Below are positions 22,821 to 31,634 of a stretch of DNA of 64,000 bases, in pieces. The stretch covers positions 1-64,000 of the forward strand of contig JBFMEX010000033.1 in NCBI GenBank assembly GCA_040752215.1. Reading direction: 5' to 3'. A program made the translations under genes and the position numbers. Source of the stretch: JBFMEX01 sp040752215 (GTDB lineage: Bacteria; Pseudomonadota; Alphaproteobacteria; Rhizobiales; Hyphomicrobiaceae). Below the pieces are notes generated by a model. It had not been told where the DNA came from. It did no database searches and was given only the letters and a program-made list of their open reading frames with translations. Numbering within the stretch: the first letter of the stretch is position 1; each line of letters starts with the position of its first letter.

Positions 22821-24428
22821 ATGGCCCGCATCGCCTCGAAGCTCCTCACATCGACTCCCGCCTACGCGGCTAACCGCGCGGCCATGCTCGCGGAAATCGC
22901 AGACGCGGAGCGGGCCATGGAGGTGGCACGGGCCGGCGGTGGCATCAGCGCGTTGGAGAGGCATGTATCGCGCGGCAAGCTGGCGCCGCGCGAGCGGGTT
23001 GCGCGACTGCTCGATCCCGGCTCGCCGTTCCTGGAGATCGGCCTGCTGGCGGCGCATGGCATGTACGGGGGCGCTGCACCCTCGGCGGGGATCATCGCGG
23101 GCATCGGTTGTGTGTCGGGGCGCGACTGCATGATCGTGGCGAACGATGCGACAGTGAAAGGCGGCACCTACTTCCCGATGAGCGTCAAGAAGCACCTGAG
23201 GGCACAAGAGATTGCGATCGAGAACCGATTGCCCTGCATCTATCTCGTCGATTCGGGCGGCGCCCATCTGCCGAGCCAGGACGAGGTTTTCGCCGATCGC
23301 GACCACTTTGGACGCATCTTCTACAACCAGGCCCGGATGTCGGCCCAGGGCATTGCCCAGATTGCCGTCGTGATGGGATCGTGCACGGCCGGCGGGGCCT
23401 ATGTCCCGGCGATGTCCGATGTCGCCATCATCGTCGAGGGGCAGGGGACGATCTTTCTGGCTGGTCCGCCCCTGGTGAAGGTTGCGACCGGTGAGGTCGT
23501 TTCGGCCGAGGACCTCGGCGGCGCGGCAGTGCATGCGCGCAGCTCCGGCGTCGTCGACTATGTGGCGCGCGACGACACGCACGCACTCGAGCTCGCTCGC
23601 CAGGCGATCGCCTCGTCCAATGCTCCCGCCTCGCGCATCATGAATGTCGGCACGTCGTCGGCCCCCGCGCTCGATCCCGAGGAAATTCTCGGCATCGTGC
23701 CGGCCGACCTGCGCTTACAATACGATGTGCGCGAGGTCATCGGCCGGATCGTCGACCATTCCGAGCTCGACGAGTTCAAGGCACTCTATGGCACGACTCT
23801 GGTCACCGGATTTGCACACATCGAGGGGAGCCCGATCGGTATCCTGGCGAGCAACGGGGTGCTGTTCTCGGAGAGCGCACTCAAAGGCACCCATTTCATC
23901 GCCCTGTGCTGCCAGCGACGCGTCCCGCTCCTGTTCTTCCAGAACGTCACCGGCTTCATGGTCGGCCGCCGGTTCGAGGAGCACGGCATCACCAAGGACG
24001 GCGCCAAGCTCGTGACCGCGGTTGCAAATGCCGCGGTGCCAAAGATCACGGTGATCATCGGTGGCTCGTTCGGCGCCGGCAACTACGGCATGTGCGGACG
24101 CGCCTTCCAGCCGCGATTCTTGTGGACTTGGCCCAACGCCCGCGTCTCGGTCATGGGCGGACAGCAGGCCGCAGGTGTTCTCGCCACCGTGCGCCGCGAG
24201 GCGGCGGTGCGAAAGGGCGAGCCGTGGAGCGCCGAGGAGGAGGCGAAGCTGAAGAGTCCGGTCATCGAGCAGTTCGCACTCCAGAGCCATGCGCTCTATG
24301 CGTCCGCCCGGCTTTGGGACGACGGCATCATCGATCCGCGTCGCACCCGCGAGGTGTTGGCGTTGTCCCTGGCAACGAGCCTCAATGCGCCGATTTCGGA
24401 TACGCGCTTTGGCGTCTTCCGCATGTAG
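22821..24428 (+). CDS. mccB: Methylcrotonyl-CoA carboxylase carboxyltransferase (beta) subunit
   Basis: A 535-residue carboxyltransferase, the size of MccB. Typical parts are YLVDSGGAHLPSQDEVF, the FFQNVTGFMVGRRFEEHGI segment and GSFGAGNYGMCGRAFQPRF with VSVMGGQQAAGVLA. It transfers CO2 from biotin to 3-methylcrotonyl-CoA. The ATG follows ivd by one base. The partner alpha subunit (biotin carboxylase plus biotin carrier), normally adjacent, is not in this window, so it must be encoded elsewhere. Confidence 0.94.
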   Translation: MARIASKLLTSTPAYAANRAAMLAEIADAERAMEVARAGGGISALERHVSRGKLAPRERVARLLDPGSPFLEIGLLAAHGMYGGAAPSAGIIAGIGCVSGRDCMIVANDATVKGGTYFPMSVKKHLRAQEIAIENRLPCIYLVDSGGAHLPSQDEVFADRDHFGRIFYNQARMSAQGIAQIAVVMGSCTAGGAYVPAMSDVAIIVEGQGTIFLAGPPLVKVATGEVVSAEDLGGAAVHARSSGVVDYVARDDTHALELARQAIASSNAPASRIMNVGTSSAPALDPEEILGIVPADLRLQYDVREVIGRIVDHSELDEFKALYGTTLVTGFAHIEGSPIGILASNGVLFSESALKGTHFIALCCQRRVPLLFFQNVTGFMVGRRFEEHGITKDGAKLVTAVANAAVPKITVIIGGSFGAGNYGMCGRAFQPRFLWTWPNARVSVMGGQQAAGVLATVRREAAVRKGEPWSAEEEAKLKSPVIEQFALQSHALYASARLWDDGIIDPRRTREVLALSLATSLNAPISDTRFGVFRM

Positions 24429-24457
24429 CAGTTCGAAGGAGCCCAGGCGCTGCGGCC

Positions 24458-25318
24458 ATGACACAGAGCGCACGCATCTACGAGGTCTCTCCCCGCGACG
24501 GTCTGCAGAACGAGTCGCGGATCGTCGCAACCTCCGACAAGATTCGCCTCGTCGACCAGCTTTCTGCGTGTCGCTTCGACAGGATCGAGGTGGCCAGCTT
24601 CGTCTCGCCCAAGCTAGTGCCGCAGATGGCGGACGGGGAGGCGGTGCTCTCCGGGATCACCCGCAGTCCGAGGACGCGCTATACGGCATTGGTGCCGAAC
24701 ACGACCGGCTACACGCGCGCGCGGCGTGCTGGCGCCGACGAGATCGCCGTCCTCGTCGCCGCCTCGGAGGGCTTCTCGCGGGCCAACACCAACTGCACGA
24801 TCGACGAGAGCCTGCAGCGGGTCGCCGAGGTGCTGGATGCGGCCGGCGCAGATGCTATCCGCGTCCGCGGCTACATCTCGTGCGCGATCGCTTGCCCGTA
24901 CGATGGTCCTACAGACCCGGTCACCGTCGCCCGGCTCGCGCTGCGCCTCGCCGAGCTCGGCTGCTACGAGATCAGCCTCGCAGACACGATCGGGGCCGGC
25001 ATGCCGCACACGGTTGCCGCCATGCTCGATGCCGTTCTCGCGGGGGTACCGCCGGAACACGTCGCCGGGCATTTCCATGACACCGGCGGGCGGGCGCTCG
25101 CGAACATCGAAGTATGTCTCGATCGGGGGTTGCGTGTCTTCGACGCGTCGGTGGGTGGCCTCGGGGGCTGCCCGTTCGCGCCGGGGGCGAAGGGCAACGT
25201 CGATACGTTCGAGGTCGTGCGCCTTCTCCATGGTCGCGGGCTCGAGACCGGGCTCGACATGACGCAGCTCGTGGCGGCCGTCGAACTCGCCCGGCGCCTG
25301 AGACGGGTGGACGCATGA
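24458..25318 (+). CDS. mvaB: Hydroxymethylglutaryl-CoA lyase
   Basis: A 286-residue TIM-barrel lyase. It begins with ARIYEVSPRDGLQNE (substrate and metal motif), then VASFVSPKLVPQMADG. The HFHDTGGRALANI segment carries the metal-binding histidines, and GGLGGCPFAPGAKGNVDTE-like residues near 235 hold the catalytic Cys loop. It cleaves HMG-CoA to acetoacetate and acetyl-CoA, the last leucine step. The ATG at 24458 is the first fitting start; the open frame upstream is a shadow of mccB. The stop overlaps the next ATG (ATGA). Confidence 0.94.
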   Translation: MTQSARIYEVSPRDGLQNESRIVATSDKIRLVDQLSACRFDRIEVASFVSPKLVPQMADGEAVLSGITRSPRTRYTALVPNTTGYTRARRAGADEIAVLVAASEGFSRANTNCTIDESLQRVAEVLDAAGADAIRVRGYISCAIACPYDGPTDPVTVARLALRLAELGCYEISLADTIGAGMPHTVAAMLDAVLAGVPPEHVAGHFHDTGGRALANIEVCLDRGLRVFDASVGGLGGCPFAPGAKGNVDTFEVVRLLHGRGLETGLDMTQLVAAVELARRLRRVDA

Positions 25319-26103
25319 ACGACTTCGAGACCATTCGGATCGAGCGCGACGAGCGCGGGGTCGCAAGACTCATCCTGGCGCGGGCGGAGCGGCGCAATGT
25401 GCTCGATGCCCAATGCATCTTGGAGATTCGGCAGGCGCTTGCGAAGGTCAAGGCCGATGACGCGGCGCGCGTGCTCGTGCTGATGGCCGAGGGCGATTGC
25501 TTCTCGGCCGGAGCGGATCTGCACTGGATGCTTCAGTTGACCCGGTCGACACATGCCGACCGGCTGACCGCTGCTACCCTCCTGGCTGGCATGCTTCTGG
25601 AGCTCGATACGCTGCCGAAGCCCGTCGTTGCTCGTGTGCAGGGGTCCGCTTTCGGCGGCGGGGTCGGCTTGCTGTCGGCGTGTGACATCGTCATTGCCTG
25701 CGATACCGCGCAGTTTGCCCTGAGCGAGGTGCGGCTCGGGCTCGCTCCGGCGACCATCGCGCCCTACATTGTCGCCCGCATCGGGTCGGCGGCAGCGCGC
25801 CGGCTGATGCTGACCGGGCGGCTTGTCGCCGCCGCCGAGGCGATGCGGATCGGACTCGTGCAAGCGATCGCGCCGGTCGACGAGCTCGATGGCTGCGTCG
25901 GGCGGGAACTCGCCGATCTTCTGAAGGGCGCGCCGGGTGCGCACGCCGCCACGAAGGCGCTGTGCCGGAGCCTTGGCGTAGCCGGGCGCGCGAGCCTGAC
26001 GGGCCTTACCGCCGAGGCCCTCGCCGATCGTCTCGGATCGGAGGAGGCACAATCGCGAATAGCCGGCTTCCTCACCGGCCGCGGCCGACGCGAGGCACCG
26101 TAG
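25315..26103 (+). CDS. liuC: Enoyl-CoA hydratase, probable methylglutaconyl-CoA hydratase
   Basis: A 262-residue crotonase-fold protein. CFSAGADLHWM forms one half of the oxyanion hole and VQGSAFGGGVGLLSACDIVIA the other. ALSEVRLGLAPATIAPYI carries the acidic catalytic region. It starts inside the HMG-CoA lyase stop (ATGA). Its place after ivd, mccB and HMG-CoA lyase makes hydration of 3-methylglutaconyl-CoA the likely reaction. The specific substrate is inference from context. Confidence 0.9.
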   Translation: MNDFETIRIERDERGVARLILARAERRNVLDAQCILEIRQALAKVKADDAARVLVLMAEGDCFSAGADLHWMLQLTRSTHADRLTAATLLAGMLLELDTLPKPVVARVQGSAFGGGVGLLSACDIVIACDTAQFALSEVRLGLAPATIAPYIVARIGSAAARRLMLTGRLVAAAEAMRIGLVQAIAPVDELDGCVGRELADLLKGAPGAHAATKALCRSLGVAGRASLTGLTAEALADRLGSEEAQSRIAGFLTGRGRREAP

Positions 26104-26201
26104 CGGGTACCGTCCGGGGCATGGACGGCCGCTGCTCGCGCACCCATGTATTGCTCACGAGCCGCGCGCTCCGGCGTGGGGGACCGGCGATGGAGTTCAT
26201 C

Positions 26202-26336
26202 ATGAAGAAGGCGATCTGGGTCGATAACCGCGAACGTTATGACGAGCTCAATCCGATGGAGAGTGCCGGCTCAAAGCTGTATTGGACCATCGGCGCAATC
26301 TGCCTCGCAGTCGTGGTAATGCTGTTCGCGCTCTGA
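26202..26336 (+). CDS. Small single-pass membrane protein, 44 residues
   Basis: A 44-residue protein starting KKAIWVDNRERYDELNP, with a hydrophobic C-terminal helix (about 27-44, WTIGAICLAVVVMLFAL). The ATG at 26202 has GGAG six bases upstream, a good ribosome site. The frame is open further upstream, but only across the liuC end. The N-terminus is charged and would stay in the cytoplasm, with a tail anchor in the membrane. I do not recognise a family. It could be a leader or a partner of membrane enzymes. Confidence 0.6.
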   Translation: MKKAIWVDNRERYDELNPMESAGSKLYWTIGAICLAVVVMLFAL

Positions 26337-26476
26337 GGCGAGCCGACGACACCCCGATGCGCAGCACACGAGGGCGCGGACCCGCTGTCTCGGCTCGCTC
26401 ACCAGGGCTTGGCGCGTGGCACGGTTCCCTGGCGGACCCGTGACGGGCAGAGTGCTCCGGGATTGGCAGCACAGCC

Positions 26477-26713
26477 TCAGGCAGCCTTCGCCCGAGCGTT
26501 GAATTCGCGCCTCGACATGACGACGTAGACCCAACCGTCCTGGGCGGACCTCCGCAACCGGGCGGTCTCTTCTGCGGCCTCTTTCGTCGCATGCTCGGAG
26601 ACCAGGATCAGCTCCATCAGCTCCAGCATTTCCATGTCGCCGCTGGGATCGGTACGCGCCGCGGCGATCGAGTCTGCAACCCTTGCCGCGACTACCCAAT
26701 TGTTTCCTTTCAT
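26477..26713 (-). CDS. Conserved-looking small protein of unknown function, 78 residues
   Basis: A 78-residue soluble protein starting KGNNWVVAARVADSIAAART. A long central helix (MEMLELMELILVSEHATKEAAEE) is followed by RRSAQDGWVYVVMSRREFNARAKAA. AAGGAG lies seven bases before the ATG at 26713, which supports this start over longer frames to 26929 or 26999. No family is recognised, and the Glu/Leu-rich middle may form a coiled coil. Confidence 0.55.
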   Translation of the reverse strand: MKGNNWVVAARVADSIAAARTDPSGDMEMLELMELILVSEHATKEAAEETARLRRSAQDGWVYVVMSRREFNARAKAA

Positions 26714-27250
26714 CGGGGCACTCCTTGCTTGCGGGCAGCCGCGCGCCGGTGTCGTCCCCCGATTGGCCCGGCCGTTGCGCCACGACGGCGCGTACGTGCT
26801 GCTGCCCCTCGATGTCGAGAATATAGGTGCTGACCGCATTGCATTCACCGGTCCAGCAGCTCGTTCTGGCTCCGCAAGGCAAAATATGGCCGGCGTGCTG
26901 CCGGTCCTCAGCGGCCGGCTGCTGGTCACCTGGCCCGCCTGCGAAGCCTCGCCGGGCGCAGGGACTGCGGTGCCATTGCGGCCGGGAGCGAAAGACCATT
27001 ATCGCAGGTCTTCACCCACGGCAGGCGGGCGCACCCAAGCGGAGGAGCCGCGCCAAGCTCGATTGATCCCCACGATTGAAAATTTCGACCTGCGCCGCCG
27101 CTGGCCGCGCGCGGCGGCCGGCTCTCGGAACGAGAGTCGCCGCGCGCAACGAAACGAAATACCGGCGCGCTGATTGGCGCTGGCAACAGGTCGAAACGTT
27201 CGCGCGCCGGCTTGAGCCATCAACCCGAACGCGGATGCCAGGGGTCCAGG
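26714..27250. other. 537-bp stretch without a supported gene
   Basis: Several short frames cross this region on both strands but none has a ribosome site plus family-like sequence. The most structured part is the hairpin listed at 27107-27147. The stretch lies downstream of rocD and upstream of the 78-residue gene, so it should hold the rocD terminator and the promoter of that gene. Confidence 0.5.
27107..27147. repeat. Compound hairpin
   Basis: A 10-bp perfect outer stem (GCGCGCGGCG at 27107-27116 with CGCCGCGCGC at 27138-27147) encloses an inner stem CTCTCG/CGAGAG around GAA (27122-27136), with a 5-versus-1-base bulge between them. No T-run follows on either strand, so it is not a classical terminator. 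It might be a structured 3' UTR of rocD or a repeat-family element. Confidence 0.45.
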
Positions 27251-28459
27251 CTATCGGTCGGCGAGGGCGGCTTCGAACCGCTCGACCGCCCAGTCAACCT
27301 CCTCGCGGGTAATGACCAGCGGGGGCGACACGCGGATGACGTGCTCGTGGGTCTCGGTCGTCAGCACCCCATTCGCGAGCAGCGCCTCGCAGTAGCGGCG
27401 CGCTCCGCCAGCCTCCGGGTGAAGCTCGATCGCCAGCATCAGCCCACGGCCGCGCACCGCTTTGACGACGCTTGATCGCAGTCCAGCCAGCGCCGACTTG
27501 AAATAGGCGCCCTGCTCGGCCGCGTTCTCGATCATGCCCTCCTCGGTCAACACGCGCAGCGCAGCGCGCGCCACCGCGCAGGCGAGCGGATTGCCGCCAA
27601 ACGTCGAGCCGTGATCTCCCGGCTGTAGCACCCCTAGGATCTCATTGTTCGAGAGCACCGCCGAGACCGGATAGAAGCCTCCCGACAGGGCCTTGCCGAG
27701 CAGCGTGACGTCGGCCTCGATGCCTTCGTGCTCCTCCGCCAGAAGCCGCCCGGTCCGGCCGAGACCGGTCTGGATCTCGTCGAGCACGAGCGCGATGCCC
27801 GTCTGCGAGCACAGCTCGCGCACTTTGCGGAAGTAGCTCGCCGGCGGAACGATGACGCCACCCTCGCCCTGAATGGGCTCGACGAGAAAAGCGACGGTTC
27901 GCGGAGTGATCGCAGCAGCGAGCGCCTCGAAGTCGCCGAACGGGATGGTCGTGAAGCCCGGTGCGAAGGGACCGAATCCCTTGCGCCGCTTGGCATCGGA
28001 CGAGAAGCCGACGATTGCTATCGTGCGGCCGTGGAAGTTGTTCGCGCAGACGATGATATCGGCCTCGTTCTCGGGCACACCGCGCACCTCGTAGCCCCAT
28101 TTGCGCACGGTCTTGATCGCGGTCTCGACCGCCTCCGCCCCGCTGTTCATCGGCAGGATCTTGTGCGCCCCCGTGAGGCGCGCGAGGTCGTCATAGAGGA
28201 GGCCGAGCTGATCGTTGTGGAACGCGCGCGAGGTGATCGTCAGCCTCGTCGCCTGCTCGGCCATGGCCGCGGCGATCCTCGGGTGGCAATGGCCCTGATT
28301 GACCGCCGAGTAGGCCGACAGGCAGTCGAGATACCGGTTGCCGTCGACGTCCCAGAGCCACACACCGCGTCCACGGGAAAGGACCACGCCGAGTGGGGCA
28401 TAGTTGTGTGCACCGAGCCGGTCCTCGCGTGCAATCAGCTCAAGCGGCATCTCGCCCAT
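27251..28459 (-). CDS. rocD: Ornithine--oxo-acid transaminase
   Basis: A 402-residue class III aminotransferase, converting ornithine to glutamate semialdehyde with PLP. It shows GVWLWDVDGNRYLDCLSAYSAVNQGH, LPMNSGAEAVETAIK, the LVLDEIQTGLGRTG strand and the PLP lysine in TLLGKALSGGFYPVSAV. The ATG at 28459 is six bases after AAAGGAGG and fits the family; the ATG at 28480 would add seven residues and lacks a site. It overlaps the end of arginase by 20 bp, so the pair is translationally coupled. Confidence 0.95.
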   Translation of the reverse strand: MGEMPLELIAREDRLGAHNYAPLGVVLSRGRGVWLWDVDGNRYLDCLSAYSAVNQGHCHPRIAAAMAEQATRLTITSRAFHNDQLGLLYDDLARLTGAHKILPMNSGAEAVETAIKTVRKWGYEVRGVPENEADIIVCANNFHGRTIAIVGFSSDAKRRKGFGPFAPGFTTIPFGDFEALAAAITPRTVAFLVEPIQGEGGVIVPPASYFRKVRELCSQTGIALVLDEIQTGLGRTGRLLAEEHEGIEADVTLLGKALSGGFYPVSAVLSNNEILGVLQPGDHGSTFGGNPLACAVARAALRVLTEEGMIENAAEQGAYFKSALAGLRSSVVKAVRGRGLMLAIELHPEAGGARRYCEALLANGVLTTETHEHVIRVSPPLVITREEVDWAVERFEAALADR

Positions 28460-29450
28460 CGCGGGCCTCCTTTGCGGCAATCCCCCGGGATTGGACGAAC
28501 TCCCCTCCGAGCATGGTGGCCACGAGCCCGACCGCCATGCGCGCGCTGTTGCCGTCAGGATCGAGCCGGGGGTTGAGCTCGGTCACGTCGAGCGAGCCGA
28601 CCACGCCGGACTGGTGCAACATGGCCATGACGCAATTGGCTTGGGCCACGTTGAGGCCCCCTGGGACCGGTGTCCCGACACCGGACGCGAGTGTCGGATC
28701 GAGGGCATCGATGTCGAGACTGACGTGCAGCATGCCCGCCCGCGATGCCACCCGATCGAGCAGGCGCTGCAGCGGCAGTCGGATACCGAACTCGTCGATC
28801 TGCTGCATGCCAACGGAGGAGACCTTGTTGCGGCGTAGCGCCGGCAGCTCACCTGGGTCGACCGCCCGAAGCCCAAGGATGCAGGTGTTCTCCGGCTTGA
28901 CGATCGGCGGACGCCGGTCACTGAGCAGGGGCTCGAAGCCGCCCTCGCCGATCAGCGCCGCGAGCGCCATCCCATGCATGTTGCCGGAGGGGGTGGTGAA
29001 GGGCGTGTTGCAGTCGGCGTGTGCGTCGATCCACAACAGGAAGACCTCCCGGCCGGCCTCGGCCCAATGGTGCGCGATCCCGCTTACGGTGCCCATGGAC
29101 AGGCTGTGATCGCCCCCGAGAACAACCGGCAGCTCGCCGCCCCGGACGACGGAATGGACGGTGGCGGATAACAGCCGCATCCACGCCGCGACCTGTTCGG
29201 CATTGCGGGCGTGTCCGCCGAGACGGCGGTCGCCTGCGCCCGCGCCAGCCTGGTAAGCGGAGCCTTCCGGGTGCAGGTCGCCTGCGTCGCGAACCGTGCA
29301 GCCGCGCCGGCACAACTCCTCGAGGAGGCCGGCCTTGCGCAGTGCAGCGGGTCCGAACCGCACCCCGAAATCGACGCCCCCGACGTCCGCCGGTGCGCCG
29401 ATCAGGGCGATGCGGCGCTGCGAGCGCGGATTGCTGCATGCCGTAGCCAT
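28440..29450 (-). CDS. rocF: Arginase
   Basis: A 336-residue ureohydrolase. Manganese ligands are visible in LGGDHSLSMG, WIDAHADCNTP and VSLDIDALDPTLASG. It makes ornithine and urea from arginine, and rocD follows directly. The frame opens at 29543, but the ATG at 29450 begins shortly before RRIALIGAPADVGG, the family N-terminus, giving a normal length. It is divergent from the Lrp-type regulator at 29603. Confidence 0.95.
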   Translation of the reverse strand: MATACSNPRSQRRIALIGAPADVGGVDFGVRFGPAALRKAGLLEELCRRGCTVRDAGDLHPEGSAYQAGAGAGDRRLGGHARNAEQVAAWMRLLSATVHSVVRGGELPVVLGGDHSLSMGTVSGIAHHWAEAGREVFLLWIDAHADCNTPFTTPSGNMHGMALAALIGEGGFEPLLSDRRPPIVKPENTCILGLRAVDPGELPALRRNKVSSVGMQQIDEFGIRLPLQRLLDRVASRAGMLHVSLDIDALDPTLASGVGTPVPGGLNVAQANCVMAMLHQSGVVGSLDVTELNPRLDPDGNSARMAVGLVATMLGGEFVQSRGIAAKEARDGRDAA

Positions 29451-29538
29451 AGCGGGCCTGACAATTTCGAGGCCGGCGAATCGCCGATGCACCCGATAAA
29501 CATCGTATCGATTGCCGGTGACGCATAGGCGGAATTCT

Positions 29539-29571
29539 GCCAAACTGAACAGGCGATTTGAGCGGTTTGGC
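29539..29571. promoter_or_regulatory. Inverted repeat in the arginase/Lrp control region
   Basis: GCCAAAC (29539-29545) and GTTTGGC (29565-29571) form a perfect 7-bp inverted repeat with centres 26 bp apart, in the divergent gap between arginase and the Lrp-type gene, 32 bp before the latter's start. It is a candidate operator for that regulator. The repeat is seen directly; its role is inference. Confidence 0.4.
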
Positions 29572-29602
29572 GGGCTCTGATTAGCAAAGTGGCTATTCGG
29601 CC

Positions 29603-30031
29603 ATGGATGAGGTCGACCTCAAGCTGATTGCTTTGCTGCGCAACGACGCACGTTGCCCCGTCGCCGCACTCGCCCGACAGCTCGGCGTCTCCCGCGCAAC
29701 GATCAGGTCGCGTATCACGCGGTTGCTCGAGCGGGGCGTCATTCGGGGATTCACGATCCTGGTGCGAGAGAGCGATGTGGCCAGCACGGTCCGCGCGGTG
29801 ACGTTGATCGCCGTGGAAGGCAACCGAGCCGAACGCGTCCTGCGGCGTCTGATCGGGTTTCCCGAGGTGCGCCGGCTGCACACCACCAACGGCCGTTGGG
29901 ACATCGTCGCAGAGATCGTTGCCGACACCCTGCCGGAGTTCGATGCTCTGCTCAACCGGATCAGGTCGAGCGACGGCGTGACGAGCACCGAGACCAGTAT
30001 TCTCCTGTCGTCTGCGAAGGGCGCGGTCTGA
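29603..30031 (+). CDS. Lrp/AsnC family transcriptional regulator
   Basis: A 142-residue regulator. The N-terminal helix-turn-helix (DLKLIALLRNDARCPVAALA...SRATIRSRITRLLERG) is followed by the RAM ligand domain (VRAVTLIAVEG...TTNGRWDIVAEI). It is divergent from arginase/rocD and upstream of an ALDH7 dehydrogenase, so arginine, ornithine or lysine is a likely effector. This is the usual arrangement for Lrp-like control of rocDF. The ligand is inferred. Confidence 0.92.
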   Translation: MDEVDLKLIALLRNDARCPVAALARQLGVSRATIRSRITRLLERGVIRGFTILVRESDVASTVRAVTLIAVEGNRAERVLRRLIGFPEVRRLHTTNGRWDIVAEIVADTLPEFDALLNRIRSSDGVTSTETSILLSSAKGAV

Positions 30032-30092
30032 CCGCGCGCGTGCCGCGCGACCGCTCCGATCGTGCTCGCTGGCATCCCACGTGGAGGCTCAC

Positions 30093-31634
30093 ATGAAGCA
30101 AGTTCCCGCTGAACCGGCAAACCCCGGCGAGCACGCTCTCGCCGTGCTGGCCCGGCTCGGAGTCGGCGGCGAGGCATTTGCATCGGTGGGGTTGCCGGCC
30201 CGCTCTCCCATTACCGGCGAGGTGTACGCGCAGGCGCGCGCGACGACAGCGGCCGAGGCGGACGATGCGATCGAGACGGCACGCAAGGCGTTTCGCCTCT
30301 GGCGCGAGGTGCCTGCTCCGGTGCGCGGCAACCTGGTCCGCGCCTTCGGCGAGACGCTGAGAGCCCACAAAGAGGACCTTGCCTGGCTGGTCACGCTGGA
30401 AGCCGGCAAGATCCGCACCGAGTCGATGGGCGAGGTGCAGGAGATGATAGACATGTGCGATTTCGCAGTCGGCCTCTCGCGCCAGCTGCATGGTCTCGCC
30501 ATTGCCTCCGAGCGCCCGCGGCATCGCATGATGGAGTGTTGGCACCCGCTCGGCCCGACCGGCATCATCACTTCGTTCAATTTCCCCGTCGCCGTGTTCG
30601 CTTGGAATGCCGCACTGGCGCTCGTGTGCGGCAATGCGTGCCTTTGGAAGCCGTCGGAGAGGATGCCGCTGACCGCACTTGCCGTGAAGTCGCTTCTCGA
30701 CCGCGCCGCCGCCACGCTGGGAGACGTGCCGACTGGGCTCGTCGGACTGATCCTCGGCGGCAGGGAGATGGCCGAGCGACTGGCCGACGATGCGCGCGTG
30801 CCGCTCGTCTCGGCCACCGGCTCGACGGCGATGGGCCGCGCGCTCGCAACGCGCCTGGCGAAGCGCTTCGCGCGCGCGATTCTGGAGCTCGGCGGCAACA
30901 ACGCCGCCATCGTTGCCCCTTCGGCCGATCTCGACCTCGCCCTGCGGGCGGTCGCGTTCGCTGCCATGGGCACGGCAGGGCAGCGGTGCACGACGCTGCG
31001 CCGGCTGCTCGTTCACGAGGACGTCTACGACGGCTTCCTGGCTCGTCTCGAGCGAGCCTATCGCTCGGTCAGGATCGGAGATCCGCGCGAGGATGGCATC
31101 CTCGTCGGACCGCTGATCGACACCGCTGCCGGCGAGGCGATGCAGCGGGCTCTCTCGCAGGCCCGTGCCGATGGCGGGCGAGTGGTCGGCGGCGAGCGCG
31201 TGCTTGCCGACCGCTATCCTCTGGCGTGCTACGTCCGGCCCGCTCTGGTAGAGATGACGAGCCAGACGGAGCTGGTCCGGCGGGAGACATTCGCTCCGAT
31301 CCTCTACGTGATGCGCTACCGGGAGCTGGAGCAGGCCATCGCGTGGCAGAACGATGTTCCGCACGGGCTGGCCTCGGCGATCTTCACACGCAGCCTCGTC
31401 GAGGCCGAAACGTTCCTTTCGGCCAGCGGGTCGGACTGCGGCATAGCCAACGTGAACATCGGACCCTCGGGCGCTGAGATCGGCGGCGCTTTCGGTGGCG
31501 AGAAGGAGTCCGGGGGCGGCCGCGAGGCGGGCTCGGACGCCTGGAAGAGCTACATGCGCCGTGCCACCAACACGATCAATTTCGGCTCTGAGCTTCCCCT
31601 GGCGCAAGGGGTGCGCTTCGACGTCGAGGAGTGA
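30093..31634 (+). CDS. amaB: ALDH7-type aldehyde dehydrogenase, probable aminoadipate-semialdehyde dehydrogenase
   Basis: A 513-residue NAD-dependent aldehyde dehydrogenase. Glu265 (ELGGNNA) and the nucleophile Cys299 (GTAGQRCTTLRR) form the active site, and FNFPVAVFAWNAALALVCGN carries the cofactor segment. The GQRCTTLRR sequence is typical of ALDH7 (antiquitin/AmaB), which oxidises aminoadipate semialdehyde in lysine breakdown. The ATG at 30093 has GGAGG five bases upstream; an earlier ATG at 30081 is weaker. It follows the Lrp gene on the same strand. Confidence 0.92.
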   Translation: MKQVPAEPANPGEHALAVLARLGVGGEAFASVGLPARSPITGEVYAQARATTAAEADDAIETARKAFRLWREVPAPVRGNLVRAFGETLRAHKEDLAWLVTLEAGKIRTESMGEVQEMIDMCDFAVGLSRQLHGLAIASERPRHRMMECWHPLGPTGIITSFNFPVAVFAWNAALALVCGNACLWKPSERMPLTALAVKSLLDRAAATLGDVPTGLVGLILGGREMAERLADDARVPLVSATGSTAMGRALATRLAKRFARAILELGGNNAAIVAPSADLDLALRAVAFAAMGTAGQRCTTLRRLLVHEDVYDGFLARLERAYRSVRIGDPREDGILVGPLIDTAAGEAMQRALSQARADGGRVVGGERVLADRYPLACYVRPALVEMTSQTELVRRETFAPILYVMRYRELEQAIAWQNDVPHGLASAIFTRSLVEAETFLSASGSDCGIANVNIGPSGAEIGGAFGGEKESGGGREAGSDAWKSYMRRATNTINFGSELPLAQGVRFDVEE

